A stretch of DNA of 64,000 nucleotides, taken from Lumnitzera littorea (Eukaryota; Streptophyta; Magnoliopsida; Myrtales; Combretaceae). The translations under genes and the position numbers were made by a program. Shown in pieces: positions 49,530 through 59,391 of the stretch (its first letter is position 1; each line of letters begins with the position of its first letter). Where the stretch lies: the NCBI GenBank assembly GCA_024138015.1, contig JAMXBB010000004.1, positions 109,012,537 to 109,076,536 on the forward strand, written 5' to 3'. The notes below the pieces were generated by a model. The model was not told where the DNA came from, made no database searches, and was given only the letters and a program-made list of their open reading frames with translations.

Positions 49530-49960
49530 GATACTTTAATGGTTGAGGCAGATGGTGAATGGACACTTCAATTTGATGGTTCTGCGGGAAATCAAGGCTG
49601 GGGAGCAAGAATCATATTGACATCACCTGAGGGTCAAAAGATACCCTTAGCATTTAAACTAGATTTTCGATGCACCAATAATGAAACCGAGTATGAGGCA
49701 TTATTACTTAGTTCGTTGTCTGCACAAGAAGTTGGAGCGCATAATTTATGTATTTGAGGTTATTCAAATTTAATCATTAAACAGGCCATGGGTGAGTTTG
49801 GATTGAAGGAACTTACACTTGTGCCTTATAGGGCTGCAATGCAAGTCATGGTACAAAAATTTAATTCTATACGATACAAGCACACGAGTTGATCAGCGAA
49901 TAGGTATGCTGATGCATTGGCCACACTAGCATCCAAAATTCTGATTCAAGATGCTAATGG
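49530..49960 (+). pseudogene. Second RNase H (archaeal-type) domain
   Basis: WTLQFDGSAGNQGWGARIIL carries the first catalytic Asp (FDGS). NNETEYEALLLSSLSAQEVG carries the Glu. GAHNLCI is followed by a TGA (49,756) where GDSxL would be expected. Further on, RYADALATLAS-like sequence (about 49,905-49,935) ends the domain. A separate RNase H after the RT-linked one is a feature of the Tat lineage. Confidence 0.75.
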
Positions 49961-50640
49961 TAATGTGAATATCTAAGTAGTCAAGAAATCTATCCCATGT
50001 ATGGCTTTGAATTTTGTTAATGAGGATGAAGACATGCAAGATGATTAGCACATCCCATTTATAGAATAGTTAGCGCACCCTAATGCGGCTTTTGTTTCGA
50101 CTTTGAAGAATTTTGTTAAAATCAATGGAATGTTATATTATAAGGGTTTAGAAGGTGTTCTATCTCGATGTATTGGTTCTAAGGAAGCTTGTTTCAAATT
50201 AGACAAGTATCACCAGATTTGGTGTAGGGAGAAAGGGCCACCACTATATCGTCGTATTCAACATGCATGCTATTATTGGCCATCAATGGCTAAAGACGCA
50301 CTTTAAGTACAAGTACATTACCCTAAATGTTCTGAGTTTTCCGACCAAAGTAAGTGTAATTTTGTATCTAGTGTTGGAGACTAGAGGTGCACATATATTG
50401 ATTACTTGAGGAACAACGTGTTACTAACGAATAGTATGGACACCAAGCTTGTAAAGCGAAAGGACAGGAAGTATCTTATGCACGAAGGTGAGCTCTACAA
50501 AGTATCATTTATGGGAAAACCCCTAAAGTGTATCACTCATCCTGAAACAGAAATAGTTTTGACTAAGGTACATGCTAAAGAGTGCGGGGAGCATTAAGGA
50601 GGAGGGAAACTATATTATTATCTACTCGATAGAGGATATT
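49961..50640 (+). pseudogene. RNase H - integrase linker, with integrase zinc-binding start
   Basis: The frames 50,103-50,306 (NGMLYYKGLEGVLSRCIGSK) and 50,406-50,597 (LMHEGELYKVSFMGKPLKCI) both resemble the 'GxLYKRSFxxPLLRC' linker of Tat elements. Two such pieces in tandem suggest either a duplication or an insertion of a related copy here. Confidence 0.55.
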
Positions 50641-51617
50641 ATTGGCTAACAATGAAAGTAGATGCTTTCAACTTCACTAAGAAGTGTATTGTTTGTCAAC
50701 AGCATGGCAATGCCATTCATGCTCTTACGGTCACACTTCATAGTATCACAACTCCTTGGCTTTTTCACATATGGGCATTTAACCTTATTGGACCTATACA
50801 TCCACCATCGAGAGGATGCATATGGATTCTAGTAGGAACAGAATGCTTTACAAAGTGGGTAGAAGCAGCTCCTTTAAGGAAGGCAACAAGACTAGCAGTT
50901 TCGGGTTTCATAAAGGAGAATATCATATATAAGTTCAAAATTTCGAAGCGTATTTTATCTAACAATGGCACTCCTTTTATCAATTTGCATGTTTGCTAAC
51001 TACTGATTTCTTATAATATCGATCATGTAAACTCTACGCCTTATTATTTGAGAGGAAATGGACAAGCTGAGGCTACTAATAAGAGCTTGTTGAAGATACT
51101 TAGTTGCATGGTTTATGATAATCATAATGCATGGCATGATAAGCTACTATTAGCACTTTAGGCCTATAGGACATCTAAACGAAGGCCGATGTAGGAAACT
51201 CTTTTTTCTCTAGTATATGGTTTTGAGGCAGCAGTTCCCATAGAAGTCCTGATCCCATCTGCTAGGTTGGCAATCAATACTAAGCTCAAACCTGATACGT
51301 TGCGAGTGATATGTCTGGAAGCAATAGATAAAAGGCATGATATTGCCAAACATAATCTCATTAATTATCATCATAGGCTTAGAGTGGCGTACAATTGTTT
51401 GGTGAGAAAGAGATCATTCCAACAAGGCGACGTCGTATTTTATGCAGTCGAGTATGTGCGCCGAGGTACCCCAGCACCTAAGTTTACACCAAAATGGGAA
51501 GGACCTTTCGTAGTTAAGGAAGTGTACGAAAGTGGATATTGCAAACTCAGGAATCCCAACACGGATGCTATTATTGCTCCTATCAATTTTCAATATATCA
51601 AAAAGTTCCATTTGTAA
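50641..51617 (+). pseudogene. Integrase
   Basis: CIVCQQHGN carries the zinc-binding C-x2-C. WAFNLIGPIHPPSRGCIWIL is the first catalytic strand but has Asn where the catalytic Asp belongs. ILSNNGTPF is the second, again with Asn for Asp. GNGQAEATNKSLLK retains the Glu. The C-terminal part (51,267-51,617) is open and has the GPFVVKEVYESGYCKL motif. Stops at AL*AYRTS (a Trp position) and RPM*ETLFS confirm that it is dead. Confidence 0.85.
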
Positions 51618-52361
51618 AAAGGAAACTATGGTAAAGTTAAATGAATGAAACTTATAGCTCGAGTTGTACGAGCTTGTTTTGTATATCTATTTCTACTATT
51701 ATCTTTTTTATGCACTTTAGGTTAATATATATATATATATATAAGTATTGGTGTTTATAATGTTGCTACTGCTACTTGGCAAGAGACTTGTCTCTTAAGT
51801 GCGCAATATACATCTATCATATGAGTAGTTGACTGGTTGAAGCTTTGACTCCTAGGCGTACTATATGATGCTTTATCGAATAAGACCATGACTTACACTA
51901 TTTGAGTATATATTCGTGGAGCATGTAAAAATAGTTAAGTAGTGGGTAATACCCCCTTAACTCATGACGTGATTGTTTAATGGAACTAATATTCCTTGTT
52001 TCAATTAATGTCTTCATATTGTTAGATCATATATTCGAATCCTTGCTTGCAAACATAATATACTTCTACTGTATAGGGTTTTCTCGAAAATTTATTAAGC
52101 CATGAAGTAACCTATCACATAAAGTGCTGCTAAGGAAATGTAATGTTTTTTAAGCGCATAATGATGTGAACTTTCGAGAGCTTGCTAAATCAACAAACAA
52201 CTTACGTTAATTCATGATGTTCCATGTAAAGGCATGGATCTCAAATAAGCGAAAAGCAAAACTACACATATTGAGCTCAACAAGTCCTTGTACTCCATTA
52301 GAAAAAAAAAAAAGGGTGCAAAGAGAACAAAAGCAATACTATAAATACTTAACACTAGATG
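51618..52361. other. Spacer between pol end and antisense PMD remnant
   Basis: It has no gene. An AT dinucleotide run lies at about 51,725-51,745. Confidence 0.5.
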
Positions 52362-53911
52362 CTACAGTAGAATCAAGATTTTTACCTGCCAGGTGCTCCT
52401 CTCTCTTAAGTTCTGCCTTTGCAAGTTCGGCTTTGAGTAGCTTACATCTTTCCTCAATGTCTTAACCGCCCAACACCTTTTGAGCTTCAGTTGCAATGAT
52501 TTCCATCTTGTTGAGCTTGAACCTGAAGGCATGTACTGCAGTGACACTACTAATCAAAAGTTCGAGATTTTCTATGGATAGCGAGCGCTAAGCCTCATCA
52601 AATAGCCTTACGGCTTACCTAAGTAGGCCCAGGATATGATTTGTCATATTGGAACCCAAGCAGATAGATCTCATCCAAAAATCCTCCTCCATCCCGTGTA
52701 AGCGCTCCAGTGGTATTAGGAGGTTAGAAGATATCGTGAAGCCATGAAAGGAGGTAGTATCTTCTGAGCTTGCTACTAATTTGGTTGTTGATCCTTTATC
52801 TCCATGTTGTATTTTTCTAATGTCTAGGGGAAATGATGATGTGGGATTCCTTAGAATAGGCGAAGTCGCGTCACTACAAAGGGTAAGGACGTTACTAACT
52901 ATAGTAGCATCTAAGGAAGCATTGGGAGTAGCATGTATCTCTTCATTATAAAACCCTGCACCCATCAAAGCATTAGTAATCGCCTGGATCACACTTTCTT
53001 CTAAGAGTAAAAATTCTCTATCTTCATAATTATCAACGATATTAAACACATTGGGGATTTTGATATTACCATGAGTGTCTTCATCAGCCTACGTTGTAGA
53101 GTTTGTTTTATCATTGAATTGTCCCTCTTGGTTGTCATCAATGTCTGTCGTAGAATTTTCTCTATTGTCATTGGTATGTTAGGGAGAATCCCTATAATCA
53201 ACCAACTCAACATCATCTTCTCCTTCATCTATAACTTCGGTAACAGCGGGTAGGTCTTTAGCTCGAAGCACCTTTCTTATACCGTAGTGACTTGGAAAAG
53301 TTTGAGTGATAGGAGGGATGCTTGGACTTGAAGAAGTACCTTTAGGGATGCCACCACTCGCTCCATCAGGATGATTTTTTAGCACTTTTTGTTTAATAGA
53401 AGTGTTAATCTTATCCTTCCCCTTTTGCTCCTATGACACATAAGGTTGGGGAAATTAAGAAGAGTAAACTTTAAGAAAATATTAGTATATATATATGTAT
53501 ATATAAGAGGAGGAAGGAGAATGTAATGATAATGCTAACTCATGAATGAGGCTATACTTAAATTATTTGATGATCAATGGGGGAGAGGGTAAGTGTGTAC
53601 TTTGCAATTTACCTTGAGCATCATCAGACGACTTTACATTATTAGATAATTTTGGGTTTTCTTTTAGTCGAAAGTGAAATTCATATCTCCGGATGACTAT
53701 TTCAAGCAAATCTCCTTTAGCTGTCTCGGAGGCATACTTCTTAAATCCATCTAAGCAATTCTTCCAATATGTGAGCCAGTCACTCGAAGTAACCTCAGAA
53801 CAACTCATGGAGAGAAAGAATAATTGCTTGATCCTCTCATGAATGTTCTTTTGGCTCTCGAGTTTGAATGCTTTGCAACACTTATCAAAACTTTGGTTAA
53901 TGACCAAATCA

Positions 53912-53957
53912 TGAGGCATTCCGTGATCAAACCCTGAGGCATTCCGTGATCAAACCC
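53912..53957 (-). repeat. 23-bp tandem duplication in the PMD remnant
   Basis: TGAGGCATTCCGTGATCAAA plus CCC is repeated perfectly from 53,935. Because 23 is not a multiple of three, it shifts the antisense frame. Confidence 0.9.
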
Positions 53958-55289
53958 CAGTTGTCGAGCAACTTGATCAAGTGAATATTTCATGACACTA
54001 CACTTAAGGAAGCAATTAGAAGCATTGGCCTAATCATGAAGTGACGAAAGACCCTTAGGTGTACTCCATAAGATAAACTCTATCTCGACATCCGAAAGCT
54101 TATCATGAAGCTCTATCAAGGTTACCAAGTCCTGTGAATTGGAAGGGTAGATTTTTGAATACCATTCATATTCAGGCAATTCCTTTGTGTATGGACGAAA
54201 GTTGAACTCGTGACAGGTGTCAATGACATTCTTTAAAGTACTTGGGAGTTTTCTATTAACCCATCCCCAAGCTTGGGGCTTGACGGCATCAGAATGTGTA
54301 AGCAGGAGACCAGAATATCTCCTATTATGCTCATAGAAGAACATATGAAGAAACACCAAGTCTACGTACGACACCATAATGTATCTCCCTTGCGAACGTA
54401 TTAAAGCTTCATGAAAGAGGTCCAAACGCCTATATAAGGAACCCAAGTAGAAAGTCCTTAAAGCAAAATGTTCCCCTCATGTGATACGAATAGCTAAGTG
54501 GAAGAGTTGAGAACTAACGCCTTTTTCGGGGCCCCCTAGGAACACGAACGATGATAAGCAACAATCAATGAAAGCTTCCAACTTGTACCTGAAATGTAAG
54601 ACGAGACAGATTAGGTGAGGGTTAAAAACTAAACATCAATAGGAAAAAGGGTAAACAATGACTATGCTACATCAAAATGTAAGAACTTACTTGTACTAAT
54701 ATCAAGGCCCTATCTTATCACTCTTGTCTGGTCTAAAGAAATGCTTGACCTATGCACTAAGTGTACCATGCCGCAAGTGTTTAAAGCTTCCTTTTTGTCC
54801 ACTTCTAATAGTTCAATCAGTGCTTGGTCATCTTTCGAGATTAAAGTTGTGGTGATGTTGATCAATCCAAGATTAGGAAGGATTAGAAGGACTGTAACAT
54901 CCTTTAGTGTTGGAGTGATCTTACCCCATGCTATCATAAAGGTATGTGAGTAAGTACTCCAATGGGACATGATAGCTCGCTAAGTTTCTATTTCTTGCGG
55001 GTGATGTAAGGTTAAATGAGAAGACACCCATATGGGGTAATGCATCACCGCCTCTTCCAAAGTGGATGTATATGCGGGATTCTTGAAAATGTACATCACC
55101 CAAGTTAACCAGCCATTCACTATGTGCTTTGGGCCATCAAAACTATTGTTTGAAAGGGGGATTTCTTTCTTCTCGTTTCTAAAACGCAACACAGAATCTG
55201 CTTCTATCTCAACCCTCTTATGCATTGGAGGTTCTTGTCTTATAAAACGCAGCTTGGCATCCTTAGGTGGATGTGGATGTTGATTCGCT

Positions 55290-56640
55290 TAAAAAATATA
55301 TATATATATATATAAATCGCGAATATTTCAGCAAGTATACTGGATCAAAATCAAGTAATATAGAGAAAGTAAAACTGTCGATCCTTCGAGGACTAAGAAA
55401 TTATTAATCTTATGTTAGTTCTTATCAATATTCAAGCAATCAAAATTAAATTAAATTAATTAATCTAATAATTACTTTAAAACTATTGAAAAGAAAATAA
55501 CCATGAAAAATCTAAAATTAAGTAATCAATTGAGAATTGTAGGAAAACATAATCTACCCTATATTATGTTAATCAAATTGTTATCATGTTATATAAATTA
55601 ATAGCTATATGGTCATTTAAGTGAAATTATTATATTTTAGAACTTAAGGATTTAAACTCCTGATTAATTAGTCAGCTTCTATATCTTTCAATTAACAGTA
55701 GACTCTAAATTACAATCATATATCTTCCAATACTATGATTGTTTAATGTCCTAAATCAATTATCCCTATTGTCTTAGTGAATAATCAATTGCCGAACATT
55801 GTATTAATTTCTAGAAAATTTCTAATTAATTCAATTAACTCTGCTTCCACATTAATTAATCAAATCAACTAAGAATTTCTAACAACCCTATATCAACTCC
55901 CATATTATTAGGGTTTCTAACAATTATAATCAAAATAATAGAAATTGTAATCCTGAATCATCCATATATCTCTTAATTCTATAACATGAATACAATCATC
56001 ATCTTGGCTATCTAGGGTTTCATCAATTCTTACAAATAAATTTAGTCAACCATGGATTCGGAAACAAAAACAGAAATACTAATTGAAATTGCAAGGAAAT
56101 TCATAATTGAAAGCATAAGTAATTCATAGAATTGCATAAGAATGATTGAAATAGATATCACTAATTCTGTATTAGAAAAGATAATCTTTGATTGCAACTT
56201 TAACTTGGTCTTCACAGCAAAAGCAAATTCTTCTCAATGATCTAAGCGATTCTCTTAAAGAATTCTTTAAGAACTATCTAAAGACTATTCTACGACTTTC
56301 TAAGTCTAAGGAAAATATGTTAAAAGTCTCAAACGATGAAACTATTAATAAGAAAAATTAGGGTTGACTCATGTGAAACTTCTTTTTCATGAAGGCTGGC
56401 GGTGTGAGTACAACGTCATTGTAGGCTGGCTGCCTTCAATTCCAACTTGTGCGTATTGATTCGGACTTTGTTCCTTTACGTAAAACTCTACTAAATTGTC
56501 CGTAATTCTGCTCTTAAATCCTCTGATTACTAAAATTTCCAAATGAAAATAATTAAGTACCATTTCTTAATGATTTTAATAAGATCAATAATTATTTTAT
56601 CTTAATTTGCACTTTAAAACATGAAAAATATGCCTTTATC
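55290..56640. mobile_element. AT-rich insertion in the antisense PMD gene
   Basis: PMD-like coding composition stops at about 55,290 and returns near 56,640. Between them the sequence is AT-rich and non-coding. It contains GCAAGTATACTGGATC near the left end and ends TTTAAAACATGAAAAATATG, words I associate with common plant interspersed repeats. Boundaries and class were not resolved. Confidence 0.45.
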
Positions 56641-57029
56641 AGAAGTGTATCTCATCTCTTTATTTCTTGCTAGAAGAAGTCACTTTCGATAATTGGGTCT
56701 AACCATTTGTCCCGAGGTAAGGGGGTTACCGGAATGTGATCCTCAGAATATACCAAAACTTCGTTGTTCTTATCAGCATTGTTACTATGAGAATGACTCT
56801 TCCCAGATTCTTTGCCCATGTTAATGACCCCTAAAGGCAATAGTAATGTCTATATGCAAGTGTGAAAGGAAGTGACCACTTGCAAATGAAGAGAAGTAAA
56901 AGAGTTAGTGGAAGGAAGGTGCATTGGGCAAGTATGACATCCACTTATGAAGACTAGAGATAATACATACGCATAAGGACTTTTGCAATATGTGACGACA
57001 ATACGCAATTCACACATAAGATTGGTGAT

Positions 57030-57560
57030 ACCTTGCTTAACTCACATGTTTATGATGGTGTACAACTGGTATATTCCAGCACATGTGTTCATGTTAGAAG
57101 ATTAATGTTCAATAACTCATTGTTAGCTCGTATGATGGACCCATGTCTTTTCACATTTATGTTAAGAAAGCTTATGATTCGTACTCCTTTACGTTTGTTT
57201 CAGTATTTCAACTTACACGTACTCATATTAAAGGGGGTTCAAAGCTCATGTTCAATTCCCATGTCAAGTTCACATTCTAAACTCATGTTTGGTTCATACG
57301 ATTTAAGGCTTGCATCGCGTCATGTTTAAGGCTTCATCGTACCATCTTCAAAGACTTACATCATGATTAGAGAATTATGTCGTGCTCAAGGCTCACATCA
57401 TGTTCAACTATCATGTTTTATTAATGTTCGTGTTCTACTTTCACGAATTAACGTTGTACCCTACGTTTAGTTCACCTCATGCTCAAGGCTCGTGCTTACC
57501 TCTCGTGTGTTTGTGTGTGCATGCCCTTACGACTTGAGGCTCATGATTCAATTCACATTT
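57030..57560 (+). repeat. Degenerate tandem-repeat region in the 3' part of the retroelement
   Basis: Words of the type CTCATGTTCAAGGCTCACAT and TCATGTTYAAGGCT recur many times with irregular spacing (for example near 57,330, 57,385 and 57,480). Tat-lineage elements are known to carry hypervariable tandem repeats between the last ORF and the polypurine tract, and this position fits. Confidence 0.55.
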
Positions 57561-57999
57561 TACATTGCAATTGGCTTTATGGAGGTTACAGAAGGAGGCT
57601 ACATATGACCAAAGTATTATACCTCTTTGCTTTCACTCGTTGATGAAGATCGGTATTCAAGTCATGATAGCAAACTCTTGACCCTTAGTTTGCAAACAGT
57701 CATGGTTTGGGTGGTAAAAAGTCTACCTTCTTTAAACCATGCTGATTTGCTGACTATTGCTAGTTCGAGATGTGGTCCTCAAGTTATGATCACAGACTTT
57801 TGGCCTTCAACTGCAAGCGGCTACAATCTGGGCAATGAAAAGATCTTCTTTGAACCAATTCTCAAATGTTGATTATAGTACCTGCAAAGCATGGGAAATG
57901 AGGAGATGTCAATTTCAAAGTTTAAAGAAAAAGAGGAGATTGGTTGAAGGGGGGTACATACTATACGGATCTATGTTGATTTAACATATTAGGCCTACT
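57561..57999. other. Unassigned sequence in the retroelement 3' region
   Basis: It includes an 81-codon plus-strand frame (57,627-57,872; MLSLVDEDRYSSHDSKLL) without a recognised domain. It could be part of the captured PPR-gene fragment that follows, but no PPR motif is visible. Confidence 0.3.
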
Positions 58000-58437
58000 A
58001 TGACTCAAAGCCATCATATAACAATAGAAGTGAGCTCCGATTCTAAGAGTAATAGACTAGAAATAATAGGTAAAGTTAGTTTATGTAGAAATGGAGAACT
58101 CGGTGGGGCAAAAGAATTGATCAATAGGATGATTGCTCAGGGCCCTCCTCCTAGAAACGCAATTTTCAATTTTGTTGTAAGTGGGTAAGCAAAGACTAAA
58201 GAAATGAAATTGAAGCTACTGATGCAAGCTCAGGGACTAAAACTAGATATTTAGACCCATGCTATGATTATTAGTGGTTATGTGATTAGTGGCCAGTTGG
58301 ACACAGCATATACGATTTTGCCTAAGGTTAAAAAGAAGCATAAGAAATCGAATACAGTAACATATTAACTACTTATTTTTGGTTATTTTAGAATCAGTGA
58401 CTTTGACAAGGCTTTGAAATTTTTAAAGGATTTATGA
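58000..58437 (+). pseudogene. Pentatricopeptide repeat (PPR) gene fragment
   Basis: One plus-strand frame reads about 145 codons with four in-frame stops. It shows PPR-style helices: GELGGAKELINRMIAQGPPP, NAIFNFVVSG, IISGYVISGQLDTAYTILPK, then NTVTY, LLIFGYFRISDFDKALKFL. The spacing of these hydrophobic/Gly pairs is near 35 residues, as in PPR tandem repeats. Intact PPR proteins bind organellar RNA; this piece is dead (TAA, TAG, TAA, TGA in frame). Introns are absent within it, though many PPR genes have none. It sits between the antisense PMD gene and the 3' LTR, so it was either captured by the element or inserted later. Confidence 0.7.
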
Positions 58438-59391
58438 AGCTATACAAGAAAAGGATAAGCTAATAGTGACCTCTCAAATTTGGTTCCAATTGAACATCAA
58501 GTAGTGGACTTATGAGAATTTGCACGTCTATGAAGAACAAGGGAAATCAAAGTTAGGTCAAGTAGAGTAATTCCATCATACCAATAATGAAGTTTTTCTC
58601 AAAATTCCCTATTAGTAGCACCTCCTTAAAGTTAGAAACAACTTTGATAGATTTAGTCTTTGTTGCTTTAAGGAAGTATAATGTAAGAGCAAGATAACAT
58701 AACAAAAAATGAAAAAGAAAAAAAGAGAACTAGATCTAAGCAACTCCTACGCTCCATATCTACATGACCCGATTTGGTAGCTCCTTAAATGAACAACGCC
58801 AGAATTGATTAGAGCTGTAGCTGCTATTTCAAGTACACCTACACTTAAGCTTTTCCCAATCAACAATAGTAGCAACTTTAGATAGTTCTTCAATTGAACA
58901 CACATCACAACTGCAGCAGCTATTGGAATAGTAATAAGACAGCAGCAGGTCCCTATGTTGAGTTAATTACAACAATGAAGAGTATAAAAAAAAAAAAAGG
59001 GAGAACAAAAAAACAAACCTAATGGAGCATCAAACAAATCAGAGCATAGCAACTTAAGACCATGAAGCCACTTCATCTTTTCTTTACGCAAGGAGCTGCC
59101 CATGTCTAAACACTTGATTTAAGCACAAGTCACAAAAATGTTGCAAGCACATACATGAGTAGTAAAGGAGTGACTTAAGCTAATTTGACCTAAGTTGTCC
59201 TTGTCGTAAGAAGGAGATCCTTAAAGATGCATTGGTTGCGACTGTTGAAGTTCTTTTATGAACTCACATATATGTATATATTGTTTGAGATTTTGGCAGC
59301 TAAGAAAGGAAAATGGGAGAGATAAGCCTTAGCTGTCTATGTAAGCCCTATAACCAGCCACTCAAGGTTTCGATTGGTTGAAAAATCCGAT
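58438..59391. other. Unassigned sequence
   Basis: The first part may extend the PPR fragment but is too decayed to follow. A poly-A run lies at about 58,987-58,998. No other gene was seen. Confidence 0.35.

Larger units (their letters stand above)
52362..56819 (-). pseudogene. Antisense plant mobile domain (PMD) gene inside the retroelement
   Basis: It reads leftward from ATG 56,819 (MGKESGKSHSHSNNADKNNE), is interrupted by an AT-rich insert (about 55,290-56,640), and resumes at 55,283. GWLTWVMYIF is followed by a TAG at about 54,978. Then comes MSHWSTYSHTFMIAWGKITP followed by TLKDV, the W-x(5)-HTF-x(3)-WG-x-TLxDV signature of PMD (MAIN/MAIL1-type) proteins. Next is a 138-residue frame (54,446-54,030) with SYVDLVFLHMFFYEH and AVKPQAWGWVNRKL. 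Acidic or Ser-rich frames follow at 53,919-53,563, 53,385-53,179 and 53,049-52,615. The frame is broken by the TAG, by the 23-bp duplication at 53,912 and by other shifts. It lies between integrase and 3' LTR in reverse orientation. Extra antisense ORFs at this place are known from Tat elements, and host PMD proteins act in transposon silencing (general knowledge). The function here is unknown. Confidence 0.7.
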
